64,000 nt of DNA from Cryobacterium cryoconiti (GCF_004403065.1 NZ_SOHA01000036.1:19507-83506), one strand, 5' to 3'; shown: positions 43,633 through 52,392, counted from the first letter of the stretch. The notes: generated from the letters alone by a model not told the origin. Translations and numbers: made by a program.

Positions 43633-44027
43633 GGTGCCCTCGTGTAACTTGCCCACGCAATGTGCGACTCGTGGAGCGTGACCGTGATGGACTGAAACTG
43701 CTGGCCGGGGGCGAGAGCCCCCGAGGTCACCTGTTCTGCCAGGCGATCCGCAATCACCTTGCAGAGCACTTCGGTGGTCGTGTTTCTGCCGGCGAAACGA
43801 GGATCCTCGTCGAGGTTGCGATAGGTGAGAGAACCCGTGATCTCTGCAAGCGCGGCAGTCACCCTTCCGATGTCCACCACGACGCCGTCGGCGTCCAGGT
43901 CGGTGGCCGCGAAGGAGGCGTCGACGACGAATGTGGCTCCATGGAGTTGTTGCGCGGGCCCGAACGATTCGCCGGCGAGGCTATGGGCGATCATCATGTG
44001 GTCCCGAACCGTCACCGTGAATGTCAT
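43629..44027 (-). CDS. 6-pyruvoyltetrahydropterin synthase/QueD-like protein with altered metal site
   Basis: 132 residues from an ATG with GGAGG 6 nt upstream. The tunnelling-fold pattern is visible: HSL at 15, [12 protein letters not shown] at 28-39, [44 protein letters not shown] and a final [13 protein letters not shown] with the Glu/His pair. Two of the three zinc histidines (15, 29) remain, but the third, in the usual H-G-H, is replaced (H-G-A, position 31). Thus metal binding and chemistry may differ from PTPS and QueD. It overlaps both neighbours by 4 nt. Confidence 0.85.
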   Translation of the reverse strand: MTFTVTVRDHMMIAHSLAGESFGPAQQLHGATFVVDASFAATDLDADGVVVDIGRVTAALAEITGSLTYRNLDEDPRFAGRNTTTEVLCKVIADRLAEQVTSGALAPGQQFQSITVTLHESHIAWASYTRAP

Positions 44028-45004
44028 TCTGGTCCTCCCCAACTGATTGTGTGACACAGGGTGTTCGGCGCTCCGTTGGCCAGACCCGTCATCACCTCGG
44101 GGAGATCATGCCAGCAGGATTCGTCCGTCAGCAAGGCCTCGAAGGCCGGGTCTTGGAGAAGGTCCAGGGCCAGCACGAGGCGTTCCCGCGTCGTACGGTT
44201 CCGCCGATGGCCCGCGGCTACCGCGCCGACCTGGCTCGACCGGATGGTCAGTCGCCGTGAGTGGAAGTCGGTCCCGAGCCTGAGTGTGGCCGGGCGATCT
44301 CCGTACCAGCTCGCCTCGATCACGTCACCGTCGGTGACCACGGTTTCGAGTGCGAGCTGCAAACCGGCATCCGAACCACTCGTATTGATCACGATGTCCC
44401 GGTTGCCCGGGGGGCTGGACGCGTCGGCGAAGCCCACGCCAAGTTGGTCCGCCACCTCCTTCCGTGCCGGGTTCACGTCGATTAAAGCCACCTCGACGCC
44501 GGGGACGCCGCGCAGAAGTCGTGCCACGCAACATCCGATCATGCCCGCGCCGATGACGGAGACACGGTCACCGAGATGAGGACGAGCATCCCAGAGCACA
44601 TTGACGGCCGTTTCAACCGCGCCCGCGAGTACGGCCCGACGGGCCGGGACTCCCTCGGGAATCGGGGTGACAGCATCGGCGGGCACCACGAATGCGGACT
44701 GGTGCGGGAAAAGCGTGAACACGGTCCGGCCTCTGAGCGACTCCGGCCCACCCTCAACGACGCCGACATTGAGGTACCCGTATTTGACCGGGCCGGGAAA
44801 GTCGCCGTCCTGATATGGTGCACGCATCCGGTCGTACTCACTGGGTGGCACATGTCCGCCGAACACCGAGACTTCGGTTCCTCGGCTCACTGCCGTGTAG
44901 AGAGTCCTCACGAGCACCTCCCCGTCGCCGGGTGGCACCAACGGTTCCCGACGAAGTTCCCCGACGCCAGGCCTGTCAATCCAGAAAGCGGTGGATTCGA
45001 GCAT
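44024..45004 (-). CDS. Medium-chain dehydrogenase/reductase, BchC-like
   Basis: 326 residues from an ATG preceded by AGGGGG. First gene of the six-gene operon. The Rossmann segment [43 protein letters not shown] binds NAD(P). The N-terminal domain ([31 protein letters not shown]) lacks the Cys of the catalytic zinc site seen in classical alcohol dehydrogenases and resembles the BchC-like branch. The substrate is unknown. It is divergent from the CDP-alcohol phosphatidyltransferase gene. Confidence 0.88.
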   Translation of the reverse strand: MLESTAFWIDRPGVGELRREPLVPPGDGEVLVRTLYTAVSRGTEVSVFGGHVPPSEYDRMRAPYQDGDFPGPVKYGYLNVGVVEGGPESLRGRTVFTLFPHQSAFVVPADAVTPIPEGVPARRAVLAGAVETAVNVLWDARPHLGDRVSVIGAGMIGCCVARLLRGVPGVEVALIDVNPARKEVADQLGVGFADASSPPGNRDIVINTSGSDAGLQLALETVVTDGDVIEASWYGDRPATLRLGTDFHSRRLTIRSSQVGAVAAGHRRNRTTRERLVLALDLLQDPAFEALLTDESCWHDLPEVMTGLANGAPNTLCHTISWGGPE

Positions 45005-45082
45005 ATTTCCCCCTAAAGTGGACGATTCCCGGCGGAGTGCCGTCTTCCTGAATAGATGGATCAAGAGAGAAACGAGGCAGGG

Positions 45083-45835
45083 ATGGCCAGAGTTCACTTC
45101 GTGCCGATTTCAGCCGCGATCGTGGGGGCGGCAGCCGCGACGGCCCTCGGCCTTGTCGCTGTGCACTGGTACCGGTCATGGGTGCCGATCGTCGGGTGGT
45201 TGGCCACTCTGAGCTATCTTTTGCTGTCGACTGTATTCCTGCTGAACGGGCTTCGACGCAGGAGGACAACTTTGTTCGGGCCGGCAAACGTCGTCACAGC
45301 GGTCCGATCGACGTTGGTCGGCCTGATCGGAGGGATGGTCGTTGTATCGTTCGCGGTGCCGATTCCCGTCGCCCTCCTGGTCGCCCTGATCGTGCCGGCC
45401 CTGCTTCTGGACGCTGTCGACGGTTGGGTCGCCCGCCGTACAGATTCTGTGAGCGAGCTGGGCGCGCGGTTCGACATGGAAGTCGACGCGTTCCTGTTGC
45501 TCGTGCTGAGCGTGTACGTTTCGAATGACCTCGGGATCTGGGTGCTGGCAATCGGCTCGATGCGCTACGCCTTCGTGCTTGCGGGCCTGATCTTTCCCTG
45601 GTTTCGTCGGATATTGCCATCCCGCCCGTGGCGGAAGGTGGTCACGGCCGTGCAGGGCATTGCGCTGGCGACGGCCGTGGCGCGGATCCTCCCGGGGTTG
45701 GATGCCCTGCTGGTCGCGATTGCGCTGGCCCTGCTCGTCGAATCCTTCGGTCGAGACGTCATTTGGCTCGCCGTGCGGCGGGCACGTCCCGACAGCGAGG
45801 AGGAGGACTCGCACGTGACGCGGACGATGGGATGA
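45083..45835 (+). CDS. CDP-alcohol phosphatidyltransferase family membrane protein
   Basis: 250 residues from the ATG after GAGGCAGGG. The full family motif D-G-x2-A-R-x8-G-x3-D-x3-D is present, with Asp113, Gly114, Ala117, Arg118, Gly127, Asp131 and Asp135, inside a protein with about six membrane helices. It transfers a phosphatidyl or phospho-alcohol group from a CDP-alcohol. The divergent position relative to the six-gene operon suggests that it supplies a lipid anchor for the product (inference). Confidence 0.9.
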   Translation: MARVHFVPISAAIVGAAAATALGLVAVHWYRSWVPIVGWLATLSYLLLSTVFLLNGLRRRRTTLFGPANVVTAVRSTLVGLIGGMVVVSFAVPIPVALLVALIVPALLLDAVDGWVARRTDSVSELGARFDMEVDAFLLLVLSVYVSNDLGIWVLAIGSMRYAFVLAGLIFPWFRRILPSRPWRKVVTAVQGIALATAVARILPGLDALLVAIALALLVESFGRDVIWLAVRRARPDSEEEDSHVTRTMG

Positions 45836-45880
45836 TTCAGCTGCGCGGGGTGCCAGCCTGCCATCCACGTCGTGGTCTGC

Positions 45881-46276
45881 TCAGGCAGATCGTGGTTTAC
45901 GAAGCACCAATGCCGAGGTGATGGCCAGCACCACGACGCCGGCAGCCTCGATGACGACCGTCGCCGGCACGAGCGTGAAACTCCACGTCTGCTCAATGCC
46001 GAACAATCCCACCGTCAGGGCGAGCACCAGCGCCAGAAGGCTCGCGATCAGGAACAGAAGGCCAAGCACGGTGGTGAGCCCCAGAAGCCTGCCACGCAGG
46101 GTCAGGACCCCGACGGCCAGCAGGATCCCCGCGATGCCGTTGAGAACGAAAGACACGCCGAGCACGCCGCCTACACCGTCGAACACCAGGAACAGGTGGA
46201 TGGCGCCGGTCGCCGCGAGAGTGATCGCGCTGAGGCTCCGCATCACCATGGGGAATCCTTTGCTCATGTTGTTCAT
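45881..46276 (-). CDS. Small four-helix membrane protein
   Basis: 131 residues with four hydrophobic helices (SAITLAATGAIHLFLVF, FVLNGIAGILLAVGVLTL, TVLGLLFLIASLLALVLALTVGLFG, VVIEAAGVVVLAITSALVL). No family is recognised. The GAIHLFLV start and size resemble actinobacterial membrane proteins of unknown function. Starts at 46267 (ATG) or 46282 (GTG) are also possible. It is convergent with the CDP-alcohol phosphatidyltransferase gene. Confidence 0.7.
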   Translation of the reverse strand: MNNMSKGFPMVMRSLSAITLAATGAIHLFLVFDGVGGVLGVSFVLNGIAGILLAVGVLTLRGRLLGLTTVLGLLFLIASLLALVLALTVGLFGIEQTWSFTLVPATVVIEAAGVVVLAITSALVLRKPRSA

Positions 46277-46353
46277 CTTCACGCCTGCTTCCGATTCGCG
46301 TAGCCGTCGCTGCGGACATACTAGTGAAACGAGTGAGCCGGCCAAGGAGTTCG

Positions 46354-46605
46354 CTCGGGCATTCCTGGCCGTGCATTGTCAGATGATCCCTTCCCACCAG
46401 CCAGCATGAGCGGGAACCCACGCGCCACGCGCGCCAGAAACGACAAATGACCTCCAAAATATCGGAGGTCATTCGTTGTGGGACGAGTTCTTGGAACAGA
46501 ATCAACCAGTTCTAAGAACAACCCCTGTGACGGGTTGTTCCTATAACTCACAGGCTGCTGAATCACTGGGCAGTTTTTCGGCACTTTCGCGCACATCCTC
46601 CGTGG
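46354..46605. repeat. Composite repeat, copy B
   Basis: Positions 46354-46529 match copy C (52466-52640) as a direct repeat of about 175 bp. The last 60 nt of that stretch differ at only one base. Positions about 46525-46605 match the right part of copy A. Copy B therefore joins the two repeat types and lies exactly between modules 1 and 2. It includes a hairpin (46446-46473) with paired base changes relative to A and C. Confidence 0.7.
46446..46473. terminator. Hairpin of repeat copy B
   Basis: AATGACCTCC pairs with GGAGGTCATT over an 8-nt loop. Relative to copies A and C, a G-to-A change in one arm is matched by C-to-T in the other, so the stem is conserved by compensation. Confidence 0.55.
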
Positions 46606-46923
46606 GCGTGTAAAAAAATCCACTAGAGAACCGAAGACCGCGAGATACATGGGTCCTCCATCGGCCGGACTCTCGCCGCGTTGCCACGAGATGAGACCGG
46701 AAGCGACCCGCCCGTCCATCCGCTGCCTTGCCCGAGTTCGGCAGGACGAATCCGCTGGGTCCCGGCAGCTTGCATACGGCAGCGCAGCGCTGCAGACCTC
46801 GATGGCGTGGGTCAATGACAGGAATTCTGGTGTCCGTCGAGGTTTGGAGTTCGGCGGCATTCGGAAGAGTTTCAGCTGTTTGGCCAGTCAAGAAGAGTTC
46901 ACGAAAGTGAGAATGATTGCCGT
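46606..46923. other. Gene-free stretch at the start of module 2
   Basis: About 320 nt with no convincing gene. Short open frames on both strands have atypical composition and no ribosome-binding site. GC is lower than in the housekeeping regions. It may hold the promoter region of an acquired element. Confidence 0.4.
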
Positions 46924-47379
46924 CTAGCCTCGAGCGGCCGTATTCACCTTTGCGGCGAAGGCCCGCGCTGCGGCACCCTTCGAGGGGTTGATGTTGACAG
47001 CCCAGGCGAATAGCTCACCGTCCACAAGTAGGTAGAGTTCGCGGCGATCAACCTGCTTTCTAAACAAGGCCCCGACGACGGCACCGGCAGGGCCAAACAC
47101 GATCGCTCCCGCAGCTGTGCGGGTGAGAGTAGACCGCCGTTGCAATTCCCCGGCAGTCTCCACAGTAACCTGTACCCCAGTGACGGGCTGCCGTTCACGT
47201 TTGTAACTAAGGATGCCTGCCTTCATGGCCACGCCTTCGAAGACCACAGGCTGCCGATCAACCCAGGCGTTGACCTTGTCATACCAGGCCAGTCCCTTTT
47301 CCTTCGCCGGGATCTCTGCTGGAAAAGTTGGCCCTGCAGCCTCAACGGAGGGGTCGACCGGGGCAGCGTCTTCGCTCAT
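46924..47379 (-). CDS. Hypothetical protein with PH-like C-terminal pattern
   Basis: 151 residues from an ATG giving MSEDAAPVDPSVEAAG. After an acidic N-terminus come YDKVNAWVDRQPVVFEGVAMKAGILSYKRERQP, a Gly/Ala-rich hydrophobic stretch (TRTAAGAIVFGPAGAVVGALFRK) and RRELYLLVDGELFAWAVNINPSKGAAARAFAAKVN. The last part resembles small beta-rich domains in actinobacterial accessory proteins with a K-D-x-R-E-x-Y-L-x-V core. No function can be assigned. It is in the island bounded by repeats B and C and points away from the ABC-3C genes. Confidence 0.65.
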   Translation of the reverse strand: MSEDAAPVDPSVEAAGPTFPAEIPAKEKGLAWYDKVNAWVDRQPVVFEGVAMKAGILSYKRERQPVTGVQVTVETAGELQRRSTLTRTAAGAIVFGPAGAVVGALFRKQVDRRELYLLVDGELFAWAVNINPSKGAAARAFAAKVNTAARG

Positions 47380-47533
47380 TTCCGAAGTATGGCAGCAGCG
47401 GGGCTGTTGGCGGGCTGTTTCACTTCCGAACCTCTGATCGAGCCCGTGTGTGCGGCCGACGCGGTAGGCACCCGATAACGCGGGATTTGCGAATCAGACA
47501 ACTTTCGTAACCTCAGGGAGCGTTGCCGCTTCC

Positions 47534-47707
47534 CTAAGGCTCTACCGCGGATCGCCGGAAGGCATCGCCGGCTTCATCCTCATAAGCGACGGCACGAGCG
47601 CAAGCCTCTTCGACCAGTGAACCAAGTCGCTCTTGCCCGCGTGCGTTGCCGAGCATGTTCTTCTGCTCGAGCCAGTTGTGTGCGCAGTGCGCTTCAACCA
47701 GATTCAT
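47534..47707 (-). CDS. Small hypothetical protein in the accessory island
   Basis: 57 residues, starting MNLVEAHCAHNWLEQKNMLG and ending RRSAVEP, from an ATG with GAGAGG 8 nt upstream. The composition is balanced and helical. No family is recognised. It sits between the hypothetical protein at 47 kb and the ABC-3C operon. Confidence 0.45.
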   Translation of the reverse strand: MNLVEAHCAHNWLEQKNMLGNARGQERLGSLVEEACARAVAYEDEAGDAFRRSAVEP

Positions 47708-47954
47708 TGATGATGCCTCTCTGTCGTTTGGCGTCCCGGTATGGGCTGTCTCTCCTCGTCATACGGACGAGAGCGACGATCTGACAGGTGAGTCGATCTT
47801 GGTAGCGCTGGAGCCAGTGCCGGTGCCGGCCAGCGAACTCATGAATCAACGCGCCGTACGCCGCTGTGAGGGCAAAGCCGCATCGGCACCCGGAGCGCAC
47901 ATTAGTCTTGCAGTGGGGTAGGGCCTCTTGGTCGTGCCAGCACGAGGGGGAAGA

Positions 47955-48905
47955 GTGACAGTACGAGATCCGGCGTGGCGAGACTGGTACAGGTCTCAGC
48001 ATGAGAGCCGGTGTCGTTCGACAGGCTCAAGCTTCGAAGACTACGTCTCTGACGCCCTATCGCGGTTCCACGGTGATTATTTCAATCCCTCTCCAGCTGG
48101 ATCCCTCGGAGACGGCGGCTGCGACGGGCTCGCCGAGGCTGGTTCCATCGTCTATGCCTGTTACGGATCGCGCGCAGACGGTGAGCGCGCGCTGGGCGCC
48201 AAGATGGCGAGCGACTTTGATCGTGCCGTCTCGGAATGGTCGGATTTCACCGTCTGGCGTTTCGTCACCAACGCCCACCCCGGGCCTGTGGCGGCCGCTT
48301 TCATCATCAAATTCCAGAAGGCACATGCGCCCGCTTCCAGTCGTCCCATATCCCCCGTGATCTGGGTGCCGACGGACCTTTGGTCCAAGGTCATCCGAGA
48401 CTTGCCGGCGCGGGATCTCGCCGATGTCTTCCCCGGCGTGCCTCGCGCAGAGAATGTCGAGCTCGCGGACCTGCTGCCGCTGCTCGATTCGCTTGGAAAC
48501 ACCCCTGCGACCACGGACGAGGTGGGAGCGTCCATACGGCCGGTTCCGGCGAGCAAAATGCGCTTCAACAAGTTGCCATCATCCGCGCGTTTCGAATTCA
48601 ACGAAGGCCGACTGACCGCACCTCGAATTGACCAGTGGTTCGACGATCAGGCTGACCCTGGCTTGCGAGATCAGCAAGGTGAGAAGTTTCGATGCATCTA
48701 CACGCAACAGCGAGAATCAACAGATATCCCCAGTGAAATTCTCGAGCGCATTTACACGGCGCTCGGGGGCTCGGACTTCCGAATGGACTCTAAACGCGCG
48801 AACGCCGTCTACGCCGTTACTGCCTATTTCTTTGACTCCTGCCACATCTTTGAGGAGCCGCCAGCTGACTACGATTCGGAGCAGGCCCTTGCTGCTACCG
48901 ACTAA
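47955..48905 (+). CDS. ABC three-component (ABC-3C) system protein, first component
   Basis: 316 residues from a GTG after AGGGGG; a TTG at 47928 is a weaker option. Residues 25-75 contain SSFEDYVSDALSRFHGDYF, GDGGCDG (52-58) and VYACYG (66-71). This resembles the FED...GxxGDxGxDG...VYAP pattern of N-terminal domains in ABC-3C proteins and may be a nuclease-like or sensor fold. The C-terminal part (PSEILERIYTALGGSDFRMDSKRANAVYAVTAYFFDSC) is helical and could be the ABC-3C C-terminal domain. It overlaps the MC6-like gene by 17 nt. The family call rests mainly on the two downstream partners. Confidence 0.7.
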   Translation: MTVRDPAWRDWYRSQHESRCRSTGSSFEDYVSDALSRFHGDYFNPSPAGSLGDGGCDGLAEAGSIVYACYGSRADGERALGAKMASDFDRAVSEWSDFTVWRFVTNAHPGPVAAAFIIKFQKAHAPASSRPISPVIWVPTDLWSKVIRDLPARDLADVFPGVPRAENVELADLLPLLDSLGNTPATTDEVGASIRPVPASKMRFNKLPSSARFEFNEGRLTAPRIDQWFDDQADPGLRDQQGEKFRCIYTQQRESTDIPSEILERIYTALGGSDFRMDSKRANAVYAVTAYFFDSCHIFEEPPADYDSEQALAATD

Positions 48906-49149
48906 AGGGATTAGCCCCGAGCGGGCATTGCTGACGATCGGCGCCGAGATCCTTGATCTAATCGACCAGCCAATCTCAGTGTCAGGCATCTGGGAAAAGT
49001 ACAGTGCTGTGCCGCCTAACCGGGCACCCCGGCGCAGGAGCCGGGTTACCTTCGACTGGTTTTCGCTGGCGCTGGCAACTCTGTACACAATTGACGCCAT
49101 AGTCGTTACTGACGACGGGCGGATTAGGAGAAGCATTGTTTCTGGCTGA
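48889..49149 (+). CDS. ABC-3C system middle component, MC6-like
   Basis: 86 residues from a TTG with GGAG 8 nt upstream. The start LLPTKGISPERALLTIGAEILDLIDQPISVSGIWEKY is close to the MC6 middle-component pattern (LPTKHIS...RSLLGIGA..L..L...TVSELWE), a short winged-helix-like protein. The C-terminal half (TFDWFSLALATLYTIDAIVVTDDGRIRR) completes the domain. In ABC-3C systems the middle component bridges the effector and the ATPase. It overlaps its upstream and downstream genes by 17 and 14 nt, a tightly coupled operon. Confidence 0.82.
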   Translation: MLLPTKGISPERALLTIGAEILDLIDQPISVSGIWEKYSAVPPNRAPRRRSRVTFDWFSLALATLYTIDAIVVTDDGRIRRSIVSG

Positions 49150-50866
49150 AGTCGGATCAACAGACGCCCGGTTCAAGACCATCAAGTTCCATGACGGCCT
49201 GAATTTGCTGGTGGCCGAGAGGACGGAGGATTCTCGACAGGGCGACAGCCGGAATGGGACTGGCAAGTCAAGCTTCATTCGTATCCTCCGCTACGTCCTC
49301 GGCGGAAACTTGCCCGATGAATTCAAGTCGCCTGAATTAGCTGGCCATTCATTCTCCGCATCTCTTTCGTCTGACCGTGCCGCGATGGCGAGTGCGCGAG
49401 TAGTTCGACCAACTAGTCCAACCACCAAACTTTCGGTGAGTGGATGGAATGGATCCGACAACGCCGCCAGCGAGCATGTCGATGACTGGCGTCGACTCCT
49501 CGGCAAGCTCGCATTTTCATTGCCCGAAGACACTTCCAGGCCTACGCCCGGACAGCTGTGGGGCCAACTGATTCACACCTCGTTCGGGAACCCCGTGAAG
49601 AGCCATCCATCGGAATCAGATTGGGAGACTGGTGTCAAGCTTGGGTATCTCCTAGGTCTCGACGTGGACGTCCTGAACGGTGCGGGAGAAGTTGCACGTC
49701 TGGAGAAACAGAGGAGGGCAATCAAGGGCGTCATCAAAGAGGGGGCTATCGGTCATCTGAACCTGGACGAAGCGGATCTGCGAGCCAAGCTCGCCGGTTT
49801 GCGGCGGCAGCGCGACCGCATGCGCCAAAGCCTTCAGGACTTCCAGGTGGACGAAGCCTACGGGGCGCACCAACGGATTGCCGATTCGCACTCAGCCGAG
49901 ATTCGAGAAATCAATGACGAGAGCTTGGGCCTTGAGCGCCGGGCACGAGACTTGGCGAGAGCAATCGAGACCGACGTCGCATCCAATAATGCAAGCCTTC
50001 TGAGCGACAAGCTGGAGAAGACTTACGCGGAAATCAACTTGGTCCTGCCTGAGATGGTGAGTAGGCGCTTCGAGGAGGTTGCCGCCTTTCACGCGTCCGT
50101 CGTTCGGAATCGCCGCACGTTTCTGGAGGATGAGCTCCGCTTAGCGTTGAGCCGCTTAGTTGAGCTGGCGCAGAGGCGCACGGATCTTGATAGGCGACGT
50201 GCCGAGATCCTGGTCCTCCTGCAGGACTCCGTAGCGCTGGACACGTTCCTCGATGCCCAGCGGTCCCTCGCGGAGCTTGAAGCCGGAGTGGCCGAAACAG
50301 AACGTCGCCTTGAGTCGGCAATGGCCGTCGGCAAGATCGATACGACTGTTCAAACCGTCACGGCAAACACTGTGGCATCCGTGCGGGCTGAAGTGCAGGA
50401 TCGGGCTGACAGTCTGGAACGACCCATCTCCCTGTTTTCGGAATTGGGCCAGGAAATCTACAAGGATCGTTCGGCACGCTTGCTAATCTCCACCTCTCCG
50501 AAAGGGGTTTTCCAGGTCAGACCTGAGATCGATGGCGACGCAAGCGACGGAATTAAGGGAGTCGCGACATTTCTGCTTGACATGGTTTGCCTAATTCGAG
50601 CCCTCGAGATTGGTCGGGCTCCGCGCATTCTTGTTCATGACAGTCACTTATTTGACGCTGTCGACCATCGGCAGGTGGCGTCCTGCCTGAACATCGGAGC
50701 GCGACTGGCCGATGAGCACGGCTTCCAATACATCGTGACGATGAACTCGGACTTCCTGAAGTCCGTTGAGAGCGAGGGAGCATTCTCGCGCGATGACTAT
50801 CTTGTCGACACCGTGATCACAGATGCGACGGAGAACGGCGGCATCTTCGGATTCAAGTTCGTCTAA
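49136..50866 (+). CDS. ABC-3C system ATPase (DUF2326-type, SMC-like)
   Basis: 576 residues from a TTG with AGGAG 5 nt upstream. Walker A is NGTGKSSFIRIL (from 40) after an SMC-type N-terminus (FKTIKFHDGLNLLVAERT). Residues about 190-420 are coiled coil (for example LEKQRRAIKGVIKE, LAGLRRQRDRMRQSLQDF, LAELEAGVAETERRLESAM). The C-terminal half has PRILVHDSHLFDAVDHRQV, a Walker-B-like HDS motif typical of DUF2326 proteins, and FQYIVTMNSDF. It is the energy module of an ABC-3C conflict system, probably sensing or wrapping invading DNA. Confidence 0.88.
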   Translation: MFLAEVGSTDARFKTIKFHDGLNLLVAERTEDSRQGDSRNGTGKSSFIRILRYVLGGNLPDEFKSPELAGHSFSASLSSDRAAMASARVVRPTSPTTKLSVSGWNGSDNAASEHVDDWRRLLGKLAFSLPEDTSRPTPGQLWGQLIHTSFGNPVKSHPSESDWETGVKLGYLLGLDVDVLNGAGEVARLEKQRRAIKGVIKEGAIGHLNLDEADLRAKLAGLRRQRDRMRQSLQDFQVDEAYGAHQRIADSHSAEIREINDESLGLERRARDLARAIETDVASNNASLLSDKLEKTYAEINLVLPEMVSRRFEEVAAFHASVVRNRRTFLEDELRLALSRLVELAQRRTDLDRRRAEILVLLQDSVALDTFLDAQRSLAELEAGVAETERRLESAMAVGKIDTTVQTVTANTVASVRAEVQDRADSLERPISLFSELGQEIYKDRSARLLISTSPKGVFQVRPEIDGDASDGIKGVATFLLDMVCLIRALEIGRAPRILVHDSHLFDAVDHRQVASCLNIGARLADEHGFQYIVTMNSDFLKSVESEGAFSRDDYLVDTVITDATENGGIFGFKFV

Positions 50867-51048
50867 CAGGGCCAATGTGGCGAGGCGACCAGACAGAGGA
50901 GCGGGGCGAGCAGCCATAGGTTTCGTTAGCGCCGATAACAGTCCATATGACATTCGCCCGAATAGCCTTTGAGTCGAAGCTCTCCCTCCACTGAAGTGGG
51001 GATAGCCCACCTCGAAGTTTCTGTGAGAGGTTTGGTTGGGGGTATTCG

Positions 51049-51759
51049 ATGGAGTTATTGTTCGTCCTGGTGGCCGTTGTGGCACTGGCCATCTTCGTGC
51101 TGAAATGGGCCACAAACCTGCTGTCTCCGCCGCCGCCAAACGAGAAAACACACCCGCCATCCGCGCCGAATGCCGGAACCAGCTACGTCAAGAAGAACAT
51201 CGAATACCTTCCTCCCCAGATGGCAGTCAGCCGCAGCCAGGCCGAGGCCAGCATCTACCTCCCCAGCGAGAAGTGGGACGAACTCCTGGTCACGACCGAT
51301 CAGGGACTGCCCACGCTATTCCTCCAGATGCACGACGGACGGCTGTGGCTAACGGAACCATCGACGGGTCTCCTCGTGAGCGTCGGCAACAGGCGACTGC
51401 GCCGCATGGGGATCTGGACGGCCAGGGTGCGGGGTGTCGGCTACCACACGGTAGCCGTTCGGAATGGGGCGTTTCAACCAGGAGCACCCGTCCGTCTGTT
51501 GCGGGAGCCTGACAACGCTTACGACAAGAATGCGGTCGCAGTGTGCTCGGCGGACGATGACCATCCGGCCGGTTACATCAATAAGGGGATGGCTACTGGG
51601 TTGTCGAAGCTCATTGGGTCCGGTGCGCCGCTCAGGGCGATCTCGCTCGCCGGGCAGTCGCCAGGCGAGTATGGATCCAACATCGACGTTCTGGCGGCGA
51701 CGCCTGCAGTCGTCGAGCATCTTCTGCGGAAATGGCCAATCTCGACGACACCGGTGTAG
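51049..51759 (+). CDS. Membrane-anchored HIRAN-domain protein
   Basis: 236 residues. Residues 3-19 are a membrane helix at the N-terminus (no cleavage site seen). After a Pro-rich linker and a strand-rich region (KWDELLVTTDQGLPTLFLQMHDGRLWL), residues about 122-205 are a HIRAN domain: VRGVGYHTVAVRNGAFQPGAPVRLLREPDNAYDKNAVAV and GYINKGMATGLSKLI. HIRAN domains bind DNA ends or modified DNA in repair and defence enzymes. Here the domain is tethered to the membrane, 180 nt downstream of the ABC-3C operon and on the same strand. Confidence 0.8.
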   Translation: MELLFVLVAVVALAIFVLKWATNLLSPPPPNEKTHPPSAPNAGTSYVKKNIEYLPPQMAVSRSQAEASIYLPSEKWDELLVTTDQGLPTLFLQMHDGRLWLTEPSTGLLVSVGNRRLRRMGIWTARVRGVGYHTVAVRNGAFQPGAPVRLLREPDNAYDKNAVAVCSADDDHPAGYINKGMATGLSKLIGSGAPLRAISLAGQSPGEYGSNIDVLAATPAVVEHLLRKWPISTTPV

Positions 51760-52392
51760 CCCCCGTTTCGAACGGCCTTCGAGCTCCGCCCCAAGGAGAA
51801 AGCCGACGCACGGGGGCACACACCGATGATGTGCCCCGCCGTCGGTCCGAACGCGACCTTGGAATGCCCCCTACGCGAACTCCACCGCAACGCGACCGAT
51901 AAAATCCGCATCGCCGTTCTTAAGGGCAATGTTCCAGAGGCCCCCGATTTAATCTGCACGCAGACCTCGGTGGACTTTGGACCCGAAGACGGCATCCGCG
52001 ACGCACAACTCCGCCGGTACCAGTCGAAGGAATAGAGCGACGCGTACCGCATCGGCCGCAACACCGGCGAGAGCTACCACGCCTACGTGAAAGACGTCGG
52101 ACACGAAGCAGTTGACACTCCAGCACGCCGCCGAATCCGCGGATTCGCCGCACACCAGATCATGGCGACCATGCTGCTCGTGTCGGCCAACATCAGGAAA
52201 ATCGTGACCTTCCTCACTGACCGAGAAACCCGAACGTCCAAGAGCAACACGACCGGTCAGAACTTGGGGCCCCTGCGGAAGACGCGCCGCCGTGACCGCG
52301 AAGGCATATCCAACTACAAAGCGAAGTGGCCACTCAAGGTGCTCCCCGGCGCCCCGGCCGGCGAGGAACTCGACCCGCCGCTCCGAACCTAA
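51760..52392 (+). pseudogene. Degenerate transposase-like remnant
   Basis: The frame continues directly after the HIRAN stop and reads FELRPKEKADARGHTPMMC, AVGPNATLECPLREL, DFGPEDGIRDAQLRRYQSKE, an in-frame TAG (52033-52035), then RIGRNTGESYHAYVKDVGHEA, RRRIRGFAAHQIMATMLL and SANIRKIVTFLTD. This resembles the C-terminal part of actinobacterial IS1182-like transposases (RNTxExxxxYVKD... RRRxRGxAA). There is no credible start codon, the 5' part is missing, and the stop interrupts it. It marks past mobile-element activity at the edge of module 2. Confidence 0.6.

Noticed and set aside
46606..46923. A protein-coding gene in this gap on either strand
   Set aside because: Open frames have no ribosome-binding site, no domains and poor codon use.
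47646..48002. Overlapping small frames on both strands upstream of the ABC-3C operon
   Set aside because: They lack family features and conflict with each other and with the better-supported 57-residue frame and the GTG start of the first ABC-3C gene.
51826..52392. Two separate small genes (51826-52035 and 52087-52392)
   Set aside because: Both are in the same frame, separated by one stop codon, and together read as part of one transposase-like protein.
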